64,000 nt of DNA from Heliocidaris erythrogramma (lineage: Eukaryota > Echinodermata > Echinoidea > Camarodonta > Echinometridae), in contig CM046873.1 of assembly GCA_025617745.1 (NCBI GenBank), positions 33,241,101 through 33,305,100 of the forward strand, written 5' to 3'. The position numbers and the translations under genes were made by a program. A model generated the notes under the pieces. It made no database searches and had not been told where the DNA came from. It saw only the letters and a list, made by a program, of their open reading frames with translations. Positions 10,401 to 19,849 of the stretch are shown here, one piece after another (within the stretch, counting starts at the first letter, position 1; each line of letters opens with the position of its first letter).

Positions 10401-11344
10401 AGCACTGCACTGAATTCAGTGGTAAGAGTAGTTCAGTGGTATGCACTGAACTCGATGTCGCATGCAGATTGATCTCGCTGAGCTTGCCCCTAGCACTAGG
10501 GGGCACTAGGCCGCCCAGCTCCCCCCGCTGCGCTGGCCTAGGGATCGACCGTTCCCGGACAAAGGGCTGTGCGCATTGTTTTTTCATATCTGGAGCGAGT
10601 CGGAAGGCAAAGGGGGTTAGGTCAGCTGCTTTTCAGTTATTTTAGACGTAATACTGCACTGTATACGGACTAGGGAGAGTTATTTCCTCCTTCCCGCGCG
10701 AACCGCGTAAACTGTGACGTTTTAGCAAATTTTGAGAGCGCCTTTTAGGCCTTTTTCTCTCACTTCCCCCGCTTTTTCGCTTTCGCTTTTTTTAGTGGCT
10801 GAATACGGCGGGGGGGGGGGGGGGGGGGGGGGGCATGGCCCCCAGCCTGTCTATGCCAGAGACCATGAGTTGAATATCTCCTCCAAGCGCTTATCAGCTA
10901 AGTATAAGAATTCTCAACTGAGGGGTGACTTATTGCACGATAATGCCGAAATGTCGAGCAAACCTCGAAACTTCATTTTGGGTTGCGGCCCGGGAAGTCC
11001 TGCGCTTGATCATTACTCGGCTATTCATGTAGGCCTATTATTATTAATTATTAGATTTGCAACATTTGAAAACTAATAATTGGTATGACCCATGATATTC
11101 ACATTAATAGTTAATCATGTTTTTAGACCATTTTTGTACATTTATACATCCGCAAATTAACAAATAAACACTTTTTGCCGAGTTTTTTTTTTAGAACCCG
11201 TCCCCCCCCCCCCCCCCCAAAAAAAGTTTTCGAGTGGACGTTTCGGCGACACCCTAAATTGGTCGATGGCTGAGAAGGATAGCACCAAGGTCACCAAGAA
11301 GAAGCCGGCAACACACCCACCTGCTGCCGAAAATGATTCCTTTA
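10401..11344. other. No gene recognised; homopolymer-rich stretch
   Basis: Includes GC-rich sequence (10480-10640) and a long G run followed by CATGGCCCCC (10808-10840). A C run with adjoining A run lies near 11202-11226. Open frames are short and without family features. GGCGACACCCTAA at 11247 recurs as GGCGACACCCTAATTG at 12394, on the other side of the Harbinger-type element. Confidence 0.4.
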
Positions 11345-12388
11345 GGCTGGGTTCACATAGAAGTATACTATTCGGGTATACGGTGCACGTTTTCGAGGGC
11401 ACGCGAATAGCTTGAATCGAACAATAGGATTTCCTAATACCGGGTCACATGAGAGGGCCCTATACGAAAATGCCGTATAGCTGCGTATAGCTGCGTATAG
11501 TATAGTGGGAATCGTACTTGTTCGATTTTCGTGCAGCGTATACCATCCTGTTCGGATGTGGCAGCTGGTGTTCTGAATTTCCCTATAAACAATTTATTGT
11601 GTGCTTTGGTTAAATAAGGTAAGTTACAAATAAAAGGATTTCTTGGTACTCATTTTATTGAATTTCATAGCACATGCCGTCGTATTTAAGTTATCCAACA
11701 CTTTAGGGTTACTATGTCAAATGCCCCCCCCCCTTTTTTTAACTGAAAGAAAAATATCTCATGCACATTCTGTGTGATTTATGTGGGCTCTGCATTTTTC
11801 TTTCTTTCTTGTTTGACCTTGAAAGGATTGAAGACACAAGGTCAAAATGGCTCAACTAACCCGCAGCGCGGGTTAATTGAGCCATGTTGTTGTGTATAGT
11901 CGAGCAACATTTAACTAATTACTTAATTATTCTTATAATAAGTTAAATAATGTGGGAATAGATTTAATTCAAGAAAATATTGTTTATAAAATGATTTCTT
12001 TATTATTTCACTTTTGATAAGAGTTCACAGAGCTGGGATGGGGGAGTAGAATCAAGCTACCCCCCCCCCCCCCCCATAAAAAATGACGTCATCAAAGCAA
12101 AAATAGGAATAATTGATAAAATCAATTAGGCTGATTCATGTTTGAAATGTTAAAATATATATTTGGAAACATAACTACAGTATTTCTAATCACATCCCCC
12201 AACCCCCCCCCCCCAAAAAAAAAAAAAAAAAAAATTTAGTGTGTAAAATCATATGGCTCATATATTACAGTAGGACACGCGTGCTACCTTATGTGACTCG
12301 CCATGCCCGTATAGCGTATAGCGTATAGCGAATAGCGAATAGCGAATATCGTATACCGTATACCGTATACTTCTATGTGAACCCAGCC
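11345..12388. mobile_element. PIF/Harbinger-type non-autonomous element, TTA target duplication
   Basis: Perfect inverted ends GGCTGGGTTCACATAGAAGT and its complement are flanked by TTA on both sides (11342-11344 and 12389-12391). A 3-bp TWA duplication is the PIF/Harbinger signature. Next to both ends are clustered short repeats (GTATAGCTGC, GTATAGCG, AATAGCG, GTATACC), a common subterminal arrangement for transposase binding. The ~1-kb interior is AT-rich with poly-C tracts (11727, 12060, 12204) and no recognisable transposase. Confidence 0.75.
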
Positions 12389-12838
12389 TTATGGCGACAC
12401 CCTAATTGATTTTTGGTTACACAGCTGCTCCTGAAATCCTCGGATCTAACTAGAAATTTTACAGTTTCTACAAGTCTGGATTTTCCTTTTGATTTTAGGA
12501 AGCATCAATTGCAGACCAAATTGAAACATTATTCGAGTAAGAAGACATTTTGTGGGCTTTTAAGCACCCAGCACTCAACTCTTAGTTTGCATGATCCCTA
12601 TTAACACACCTGTAATTCAAATTTCCCGCCAGCCCAGTACTGCCAGTCATGGCTCCGGGTTCTGCTTCAGAACCCGAGCCAACTGTAAGTGATGCTGGGA
12701 AAGAACATCAGTGGGTAGTAAAACAAAAATCCGTCCGCAAAAAAGGTACTTACCATCAGCCTGAAAAAAAGGAAAAGACAGGAAAGCTTATTCGGCTTCA
12801 AGTTCAGACTCTGACAACACTACTGTTTATCGTACTCC

Positions 12839-12946
12839 TATAGACAATCACTGGATAGATCTGGATAGATCTGGATAAGCTATTTATAGCACCTATGGTG
12901 CTATAAATAACTTATAATCAGTAGATCTATCCAGTGCTTGTCTATA
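12839..12946. mobile_element. 108-bp hairpin element nested in ORF1
   Basis: The inverted arms begin TATAGACAATCACTGGATAG and end with the complement CCAGTGCTTGTCTATA. The centre GCACCTATGGTGC is also palindromic. Removing it at a TA site rejoins the ORF1 reading TVYRTP-IDRKK, which supports a clean insertion. TAGATCTGGA is tandemly repeated inside the left arm. Confidence 0.7.
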
Positions 12947-13289
12947 TAGACAGGAAGAAGAATTTGAAAAACTTTAACCCACTGAAAATTTCGATAGTTA
13001 TTAGAGAAGCATGTAACAACCAACCGGTAGAATTGGTAAAACCTATTAGTTCAGGACTATTGGTAAAATTACAGATCCAATTAATAGACAACATACCTGT
13101 TAAGGTTTCTGAAAGTAGAATAGGGATCAAGGGAGTCATATACGGAGTCCCTCTTGAAATTACGGAAGAAGAGTTACTGCAAGAACTAAAATTCCAGAAT
13201 GTTACAGCAGTTAAGAGAATCAGGAAAAAAGACAAGAGGAATATTGGCCAGGCAGAGGAAGTTGGTGAAGGTCAATCGACCTACATCCA

Positions 13290-13957
13290 GTTAACAACAA
13301 AATTATTCATACCCCTTGGAAAATTCTTTTTTGCATTTTTCCTAAAAATGAATGGTTAACTGAATTTAATTGCACATCACTTGAATACATTTAGTTATCA
13401 TCTGCAAATGAATGCTGTTTCTGGTTTCACCTCATTTGCATAACAATAGAAAAGGTGAATTATCCAAACTGGGTGATGTTCAAAATTATTCATACCCTTG
13501 GTGATCTACAGTTAACAACAAAATTATTCATACCCCTTGGAAAATTCTAGTTTTTTGCATTTTTCCTAAAAATGAATGGTTAACTGAATTTAATTGCATA
13601 TCACTTGAATACATTTAGTTATCATCTGCAAATGAATGCTGTTTCTGGTTTCACCTCATTTGCATAACAATAGAAAAGGTGAATTATCCAAACTGGGTGA
13701 TGTTCAAAATTATTCATACCCTTGGTGATCTACAGTTAACAACAAAATTATTCATACCCCTTGGAAAATTCTAGTTTTTTGCATTTTTCCTAAAAATGAA
13801 TGGTTAACTGAATTTAATTGCACATCACTTGAATACATTTAGTTATCATCTGCAAATGAATGCTGTTTCTGGTTTCACCTCATTTGCATAACAATAGAAA
13901 AGGTGAATTATCCAAACTGGGTGAGGTTCAAAATTATTCATACCCTTGGTGATCTAC
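13290..13957 (+). repeat. Three tandem copies of a ~221-bp unit inside ORF1
   Basis: Units begin at GTTAACAACAAAATTATTCA at 13290, 13511 and 13735 (spacings 221 and 224) and are nearly identical. Each unit holds the word CAAAATTATTCATACCC twice in the same orientation, about 180 bases apart, so the array alternates a short and a long block. Before and after it, ORF1 reads ..GQSTYI and VPMRSVILTF, so the array interrupts coding sequence. Confidence 0.88.
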
Positions 13958-14714
13958 ATGTACCTATGCGAAGCGTTATACTGACATTCAATAGGAAAGA
14001 CCTTCCTGACAATATACATCTATGTTCTTCCCGGTTAAGCTGTATGTCCCCCAAATCAAGAGATGCTTTAAGTGTCAACGATATGGGCACACGGCCGACA
14101 TATGCAAATAAAAATGAGATGCGTTAGATGCGGTGAGCACCACACTTTTTCAGAATGCCCAAACAAAAATTCACCTAAGTGTCCCAATTGTGGAGGGGAC
14201 CACTCTGGTGCATTTCAAGGTTGCGAACAAGCAATCAGGGCAAAACAAGTTCAGGAGATTAAAATCACTCAAAAAATGACATATGCAGAAGCGTCTCAAA
14301 TTTGGATGACACAGCAAAGTAAAAAAACCGGTAATTGAAGATTCCAGAGCAAAACAACCCAACCCAACATCTAAGATACAAAATATTAGCCAAATACCTA
14401 GTCAAACTACTCAAGGAAATCACCCCAACACACTGAAGCCGATATGGCATCTGATCAAAATAAAGAATCTACCACCTCAAAGGATCTCCCAGATCTTCTT
14501 CTCAGGCGACTAATATCCCAACCCAACCAATCAGAAACAAAGCAGTAATAAACAAGAGACCCAAACTTTATTTCTTTAGCTAATGACGAACAAATTTTGG
14601 AATTTATATTCGAACTTATCCAGTCATTAACAGGGAAAACCCCGGAAGCAATCAAAGTCATCGGTATGCCAGCTTTTGAGCGATTTCAACAAAAATATCG
14701 AATAATACAAGAAG

Positions 14715-15233
14715 ATGCCATCTAACCTTACCATAATGGCCCTCTTTTCCATACTCCAATGGAACGCCCAGGGGCTATTAGGGCACGGCCAAGAGCTTTC
14801 TTATCACCTTAATAAAATCATGATTTACTATGTATCCAGGAAACTTGGTTTCATGACCATAGTTCTTTTATCATCCCCGAATATACTTGTGTCTCATAAA
14901 AATAGAGATGGACAACGTAGAGGGGGATGTGCCGTTTATATACATCAAGGGGTACCTTATGAAGGCCCTTTTGACAATCCAAGTTTAGAAGTACAGCAAG
15001 TTAATGTTTATGTAGGCAACGAAAAAATTTATATAATCAATTTTTTTACAATCCATGTAAGAAATTAAATGAATTTATTTTAAAAGAATTATTAAAGTTT
15101 ATAAATGAAAGAGATAAGATGATAATCACAGGGGACTTTAATGCACATAGTCCATTGTGGGGAAGCGAGAACGATGAAAGTTCGATGCAGATGTTAATAA
15201 ATCTTATGAATCATTTATTAACTACTTGAAAAT
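14715..15233 (+). pseudogene. I-type ORF2, endonuclease part, duplicated copy 1
   Basis: The ATG at 14715 opens MPSNLTIMALFSILQWNAQG; the WNAQGL motif is the N-terminal Asn block of AP-type endonucleases of non-LTR elements. RRGGCAVYIHQGVPYE follows. After a frame break near 15065 the reading continues with MIITGDFNAHSPLWGS, the catalytic GDFNAH motif. The expected ~220-residue domain is shortened, because after LMNHLLTT a stop and a jump lead into linker sequence (KERNRLSNKLKREF..). This enzyme would nick the target DNA. It is inactive here. Confidence 0.8.
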
Positions 15234-15279
15234 ATGTATTAGGGAAGTGATTAAAAAAAAAGAAATATAAAAAGAAATC

Positions 15280-16530
15280 CAGTTCCATGGTGAAACAAAG
15301 AATGTTCTAATAAAATAAAAGAAAGAAATAGACTCAGTAACAAACTGAAAAGAGAATTCTCTTTTGAAGCAATAGATGAGTTTAAGAAGAAGAAAGCGGA
15401 AGTTCAGCGAGTCCTCCGTCTAGCGGAAAGGGAATACTGGCAGGTTTTTTGCAAAAGACTTGACAGGTATATGCCGGAGTCAAAAATTTGGGCTTGTATA
15501 AAACGCTTAAAAATGGAGTATCAACAAAGGAATCTAAAAATATGTCTATATTGGTTGAAAACGGACAGGACATTATATTAACCCAAGAGAAAACAGAAGC
15601 CCTTGGTAAATTTTTTCAATCCTTGGGACTGAGAAATAAAGAAGCAACCCTTAAACAATCCTGACAAGAACGGAAAATGTATGAACTCGAAAAGGCTGTT
15701 AAAACCTCCACACGCACCATGGTGCCAGGAAAGGACAATATTCCATATATTGTCTATGGAAATATGTCCAAGAGAGCTAAAAACACTATGTTACATATTA
15801 TTAATGAAATATGGGAAACTGGAAATATTCCACGTCCTCTAAAACATTCCATATTGGTTCCAATTCTTCAAACTGGTAAGGATTCTAAAAATGTAACTTC
15901 TTACAGACCGATATCTCTCATGTCATGTTTTGCAAAAATTACTGAGCGTATGATCAATGACAGATTCAGGCCCGTAGCTATAGGGTTTCTAAAGGGGTGG
16001 GTCCTTTTTGGCAAAAGTGGACCTTTTTGTCATAATCAATACGGACCTTACGGTCCTTGCGAGGGGGTCCGGGGGCATGCCCCCCCCCCCGGAAAATTTT
16101 AAAATCTAGATGCTGTCTGCTGCAATTTAAGGACTCCGAGGGGAAATTTAGGGGTTGTGAATGATGATTTTGAACACACAATTTTGAAGTCGCAGAAACA
16201 AAATATTTATTAGAGTGTCAATCTGGTAACAAAGATTAAAGGTGTGTGTGGTTTTTTTTTCATGAAAAAGCGGACCTCAGCCCAAGAAGGGGGGGGGGGG
16301 GGGTCGTCCGACCCCTCCGACCCCCCTCTGGCTACGGGCATGAGATTACAATGGTACATAGAAAAGAATAATTTATTGCCTAATTTCTTGAGTGGGTTTA
16401 GAAAAGGGCGTAGTTCCACTGACAATATTGTTCTCCTGGAGAATGACATTCAAAAGAGTATTAATTGTTGTGAGCATACGTTGGTAGTCTTTTTGGATGT
16501 TGAAAAGGCCTACGATGGCCCGTGGGTCGA
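15280..16530 (+). pseudogene. I-type ORF2, linker and reverse transcriptase start, copy 1
   Basis: After a linker (FKKKKAEVQRVLRLAEREYW) and several frame breaks, the RT begins at MYELEKAVKTSTRTMVPGKD. It runs through KHSILVPILQTGKDSKN and SYRPISLMSCFAKITERMI, the RT blocks 1-2. A poly-G element then splits it after MINDR. The reading resumes LQWYIEKNNLLPNFLSGFRK and VVFLDVEKAYD, which carries the first catalytic Asp (FLDVEKAYD), before the duplication join cuts it at GPWVEG. A 41-bp deletion near 15675 removes the block present in copy 2. Confidence 0.8.
15967..16342. mobile_element. Poly-G/poly-C element, 5-bp duplication AGATT (copy in duplicated unit 1)
   Basis: Termini are CAGGCCCGTAGCTATAGG and, inverted, CATGCCCGTAGCCAGAGG. 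C and G runs lie inside both ends. AGATT occurs on both sides (15962-15966 and 16343-16347). Excision with one AGATT gives a continuous RT reading MINDR-LQWYIEK. The same insertion exists in the second duplicated unit. Confidence 0.85.
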
Positions 16531-16818
16531 AGGACACTGAAGCCGATATGGCATCTGATCAAAATAAAGAATCTACCACCTCAAAGGATCTCCCAGATCT
16601 TCTTCTCAGGCGACTAATATCCCAACCCAACCAATCAGAAACAAAGCAGTAATAAACAAGAGACCCAAACTTTATTTCTTTAGCTAATGACGAACAAATT
16701 TTGGAATTTATATTCGAACTTATCCAGTCATTAACAGGGAAAACCCCGGAAGCAATCAAAGTCATCGGTATGCCAGCTTTTGAGCGATTTCAACAAAAAT
16801 ATCGAATAATACAAGAAG

Positions 16819-17337
16819 ATGCCATCTAACCTTACCATAATGGCCCTCTTTTCCATACTCCAATGGAACGCCCAGGGGCTATTAGGGCACGGCCAAGAGC
16901 TTTCTTATCACCTTAATAAAATCATGATTTACTATGTATCCAGGAAACTTGGTTTCATGACCATAGTTCTTTTATCATCCCCGAATATACTTGTGTCTCA
17001 TAAAAATAGAGATGGACAACGTAGAGGGGGATGTGCCGTTTATATACATCAAGGGGTACCTTATGAAGGCCCTTTTGACAATCCAAGTTTAGAAGTACAG
17101 CAAGTTAATGTTTATGTAGGCAACGAAAAAATTTATATAATCAATTTTTTTACAATCCATGTAAGAAATTAAATGAATTTATTTTAAAAGAATTATTAAA
17201 GTTTATAAATGAAAGAGATAAGATGATAATCACAGGGGACTTTAATGCACATAGTCCATTGTGGGGAAGCGAGAACGATGAAAGTTCGATGCAGATGTTA
17301 ATAAATCTTATGAATCATTTATTAACTACTTGAAAAT
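16819..17337 (+). pseudogene. I-type ORF2, endonuclease part, duplicated copy 2
   Basis: This is the duplicate of 14715-15233 with the same opening LFSILQWNAQG, the same frame break and the same GDFNAH motif. It shares all inactivating changes, so the lesions predate the duplication. Confidence 0.8.
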
Positions 17338-17369
17338 ATGTATTAGGGAAGTGATTAAAAAAAAAATAT

Positions 17370-18715
17370 ATAAAAAGAAATCCAGTTCCATGGTGAAACA
17401 AAGAATGTTCTAATAAAATAAAAGAAAGAAATAGACTCAGTAACAAACTGAAAAGAGAATTCTCTTTTGAAGCAATAGATGAGTTTAAGAAGAAGAAAGC
17501 GGAAGCTCAGCGAGTCCTCCGTCTAGCGGAAAGGGAATACTGGCAGGTTTTTTGCAAAAGACTTGACAGGTATATGCCGGAGTCAAAAATTTGGGCTTGT
17601 ATAAAACGCTTAAAAATGGAGTATCAACAAAGGAATCTAAAAATATGTCTATATTGGTTGAAAACGGACAGGACATTATATCAACCCAAGAGAAAACAGA
17701 AGCCCTTGGTAAATTTTTCCAATCCTTGGGACTGAGAAATAAAGAAGCAACCCTTAAACAATCCTGACAAGAACGGAAAATTGTCCTTTCTTAAGAGACC
17801 ATGTGATTAACGAAAAATTTTCGATGTATGAACTCGAAAAGGCTGTTAAAACCTCCAAACGCACCATGGTGCCAGGAAAGGACAATATTCCATATATTGT
17901 CTATGGAAATATGTCCAAGAGAGCTAAAAACACTATGTTACATATTATTAATGAAATATGGGAAACTGGAAATATTCCACGTCCTCTAAAACATTCCATA
18001 TTGGTTCCAATTCTTCAAACTGGTAAGGATTCTAAAAATGTAACTTCTTACAGACCGATATCTCTCATGTCATGTTTTGCAAAAATTACTGAGCGTATGA
18101 TCAATGACAGATTCAGGCCCGTAGCTATAGGGTTTCTAAAGGGGTGGGTCCTTTTTGGCAAAAGTGGACCTTTTTGTCATAATCAATACGGACCTTACGG
18201 TCCTTGCGAGGGGGTCCGGGGGCATGCCCCCCCCCCCCCGGAAAATTTTAAAATCTAGATGCTGTCTGCTGCAATTTAAGGACTCCCGAGGGGAAATTTA
18301 GGGGTTGTGAATGATGATTTTGAACACACAATTTTGAAGTCGCAGAAACAAAATATTTATTAGAGTGTCAATCTGGTAACAAAGATTAAAGGTGTGTGTG
18401 GTTTTTTTTTCATGAAAAAGCGGACCTCAGCCCAAGAAGGGGGGGGGGGGGGGGGTCGTCCGACCCCTCCGACCCCCCTCTGGCTACGGGCATGAGATTA
18501 CAATGGTACATAGAAAAGAATAATTTATTGCCTAATTTCTTGAGTGGGTTTAGAAAAGGGCGTAGTTCCACTGACAATATTGTTCTCCTGGAGAATGACA
18601 TTCAAAAGAGTATTAATTGTTGTGAGCATACGTTGGTAGTCTTTTTGGATGTTGAAAAGGCCTACGATGGCCCGTGGGTCGAAGGATTGTTATTTAAACT
18701 CTTTCATTGTGGTAT
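17370..18715 (+). pseudogene. I-type ORF2, linker and reverse transcriptase start, copy 2
   Basis: This is the duplicate of the RT start, but it retains the 41-bp block missing in copy 1, so the reading MINEKFSMYELEKAVKTSKR is longer. The nested poly-G element (18114-18494) again splits the domain. After it, FLDVEKAYDGPWVEG continues into LLFKLFHCGM, and there a second retrotransposon is inserted. The rest of this RT (YADD, thumb, RNase H) resumes at about 24563. Confidence 0.82.
18114..18494. mobile_element. Poly-G/poly-C element, 5-bp duplication AGATT (copy in duplicated unit 2)
   Basis: This is the duplicate of 15967-16342, differing mainly in homopolymer length. AGATT flanks it at 18109-18113 and 18495-18499. 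Confidence 0.85.
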
Positions 18716-18840
18716 GGTTATGGCCTCCTGGTTATGGCCTCGGTTATGGCCTCCTGGTAAACGCACTGATTTTTGAGCTCCTGACATATCAACTACAAAT
18801 CTGGTGATAATATACGAATTTTGATTTCATAATTTCGATA

Positions 18841-19849
18841 ATGGAGAAGGGATCCAGAGAATATAATCTGAGGACCCAGCAGAAGGGTAAATCTCATCAA
18901 ACTACTGCCAGCAAGAGCAAAAACGATGATGTTATTTCTAGTGAGAGTGAGCAGTCTGCAAGCACGGGAGCCGCCTTGAGTGACACGTCATTGCATGAGG
19001 ATCGTAGCGCCATGCTGGGCATGACGGGAGCGGCGATGATCCACACTGAATTCGCTTCTTGTATGAATGAATTTAGGGCTTCGTTTCAGCAGTTGAACGG
19101 TAAGCTGGATAAATTAATGGATGAAGTAACTAACATAAAAGCTGACCTATCAAATACCAAAAAGAATGTATCGGATATTGAAGCGGGTCTTACTTACACC
19201 TCAGAAAAGGTTACTAACATCGAAAAAAAAGATCTCCCTCAATTACGGTCACTAATCGACAAAAAAACTGATGAATTGCAAGAAAAAATTACATTAAGTG
19301 AAATTCACGATAGAAAGCCAAATTTGCTCATCTATGGTGTGCAAGAAAGAAATGAAAAAGAAAATATCTATGAGGTTGTTCACGAGGTACTTGTCCATTT
19401 CCTCGAGATTTCTAAAGATGAGGCTTCACGTATACCTCTGGCTAATGCTCACAGGCTACCCCGACCCACCCGTGGAGATGCAGCTTCTCGTTCCCAACCT
19501 CCCGCAATCATCGTCAGGTTCGTGAGGATGATCGATCGTGATCGCCTGCTATACGGCTTTGAACGAAGACCACGTCAGCAGTCGACCAGCGCTAGTATGA
19601 ACCAGCAGTCTACATCATCCCCCTTCAGCCGAGTGACAATTCGCACTGATCTGCCACCACAGATGAAGAGAGAGAGAGGGACGACTGGCTGCTGTTGCAT
19701 ACACTCTTCGCAAACAGGATCACTTAGCAACAAGAATCAAAATCATAGGATCTAAAGTAGTTCTTCAAACGCGAAAGATCACGAGGAATGGAGCTACGCC
19801 TGATGAGAAGTGGTCTTTATGGTCTGAAGCGAGAAATACAGAAGGGTAA
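18841..19849 (+). pseudogene. Retrotransposon ORF1 protein, coiled coil plus RRM-like domain, one frameshift
   Basis: ORF1p of L1/CR1-type elements is a trimeric RNA-binding chaperone. The reading starts MEKGSREYNLRTQQKGKSHQ with a Ser-rich basic/acidic N-terminus. It passes through a heptad-rich stretch (about residues 75-150, with repeated NIKADLSNTKK, VSDIEAGL and VTNIEKK), then LLIYGVQERNEKEN, which begins an RRM-like domain. The frame ends early at 19755. A shift in the AGAGAGAGAGG run near 19672 gives a better C-terminus (RDDWLLLHTLRKQDHL, then PDEKWSLWSEARNTEG, stop at 19847-19849). The GA run is a plausible slippage or sequencing site. Apart from this the ORF is intact and better preserved than the host element. 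Confidence 0.8.

Larger units (their letters stand above)
12649..14725 (+). pseudogene. I-type retrotransposon ORF1 (gag-like, CCHC knuckles), broken
   Basis: ORF1 proteins of I/Jockey-type non-LTR elements bind their own RNA. The start is ATG 12649 (MAPGSASEPEPTVSD). The reading resumes after a hairpin insertion (12839-12946), where TVYRTP joins IDRKKNLKNF. The middle contains IGIKGVIYGVPLEITEEELL. After a block of tandem repeats it continues with FNRKDLPDNIH and the zinc knuckles RCFKCQRYGHTADIC and CVRCGEHHTFSECPNK, then KCPNCGGDHSGAFQGC. The C-terminal segment ends EAIKVIGMPAFERFQQKYRI, with TAA at 14723-14725. That stop overlaps the ORF2 start (ATG 14715) by 11 bases, a typical coupled ORF1/ORF2 arrangement. 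It carries stops and frameshifts and two insertions, so it is non-functional. Confidence 0.8.
14431..18686 (+). repeat. Tandem duplication of 2.1 kb of the I-type retrotransposon
   Basis: The segment 14431-16534, from CACTGAAGCCGATATGGCAT to GGGTCGAAGGA, is repeated at 16535-18686 with near identity. Both carry the same nested poly-G element and the same stops. Copy 1 lacks about 41 bases present in copy 2 at roughly 17782-17822 (TGTCCTTTC..TTTCGAT). Poly-G lengths and a few bases also differ. The join reads GAAGGA then CACTGAAG with no extra sequence. Confidence 0.93.

Noticed and set aside
13290-13957. CRISPR-like array
   Set aside because: Units are ~221 bp, nearly identical throughout, with no short repeat/unique spacer pattern, in animal DNA.
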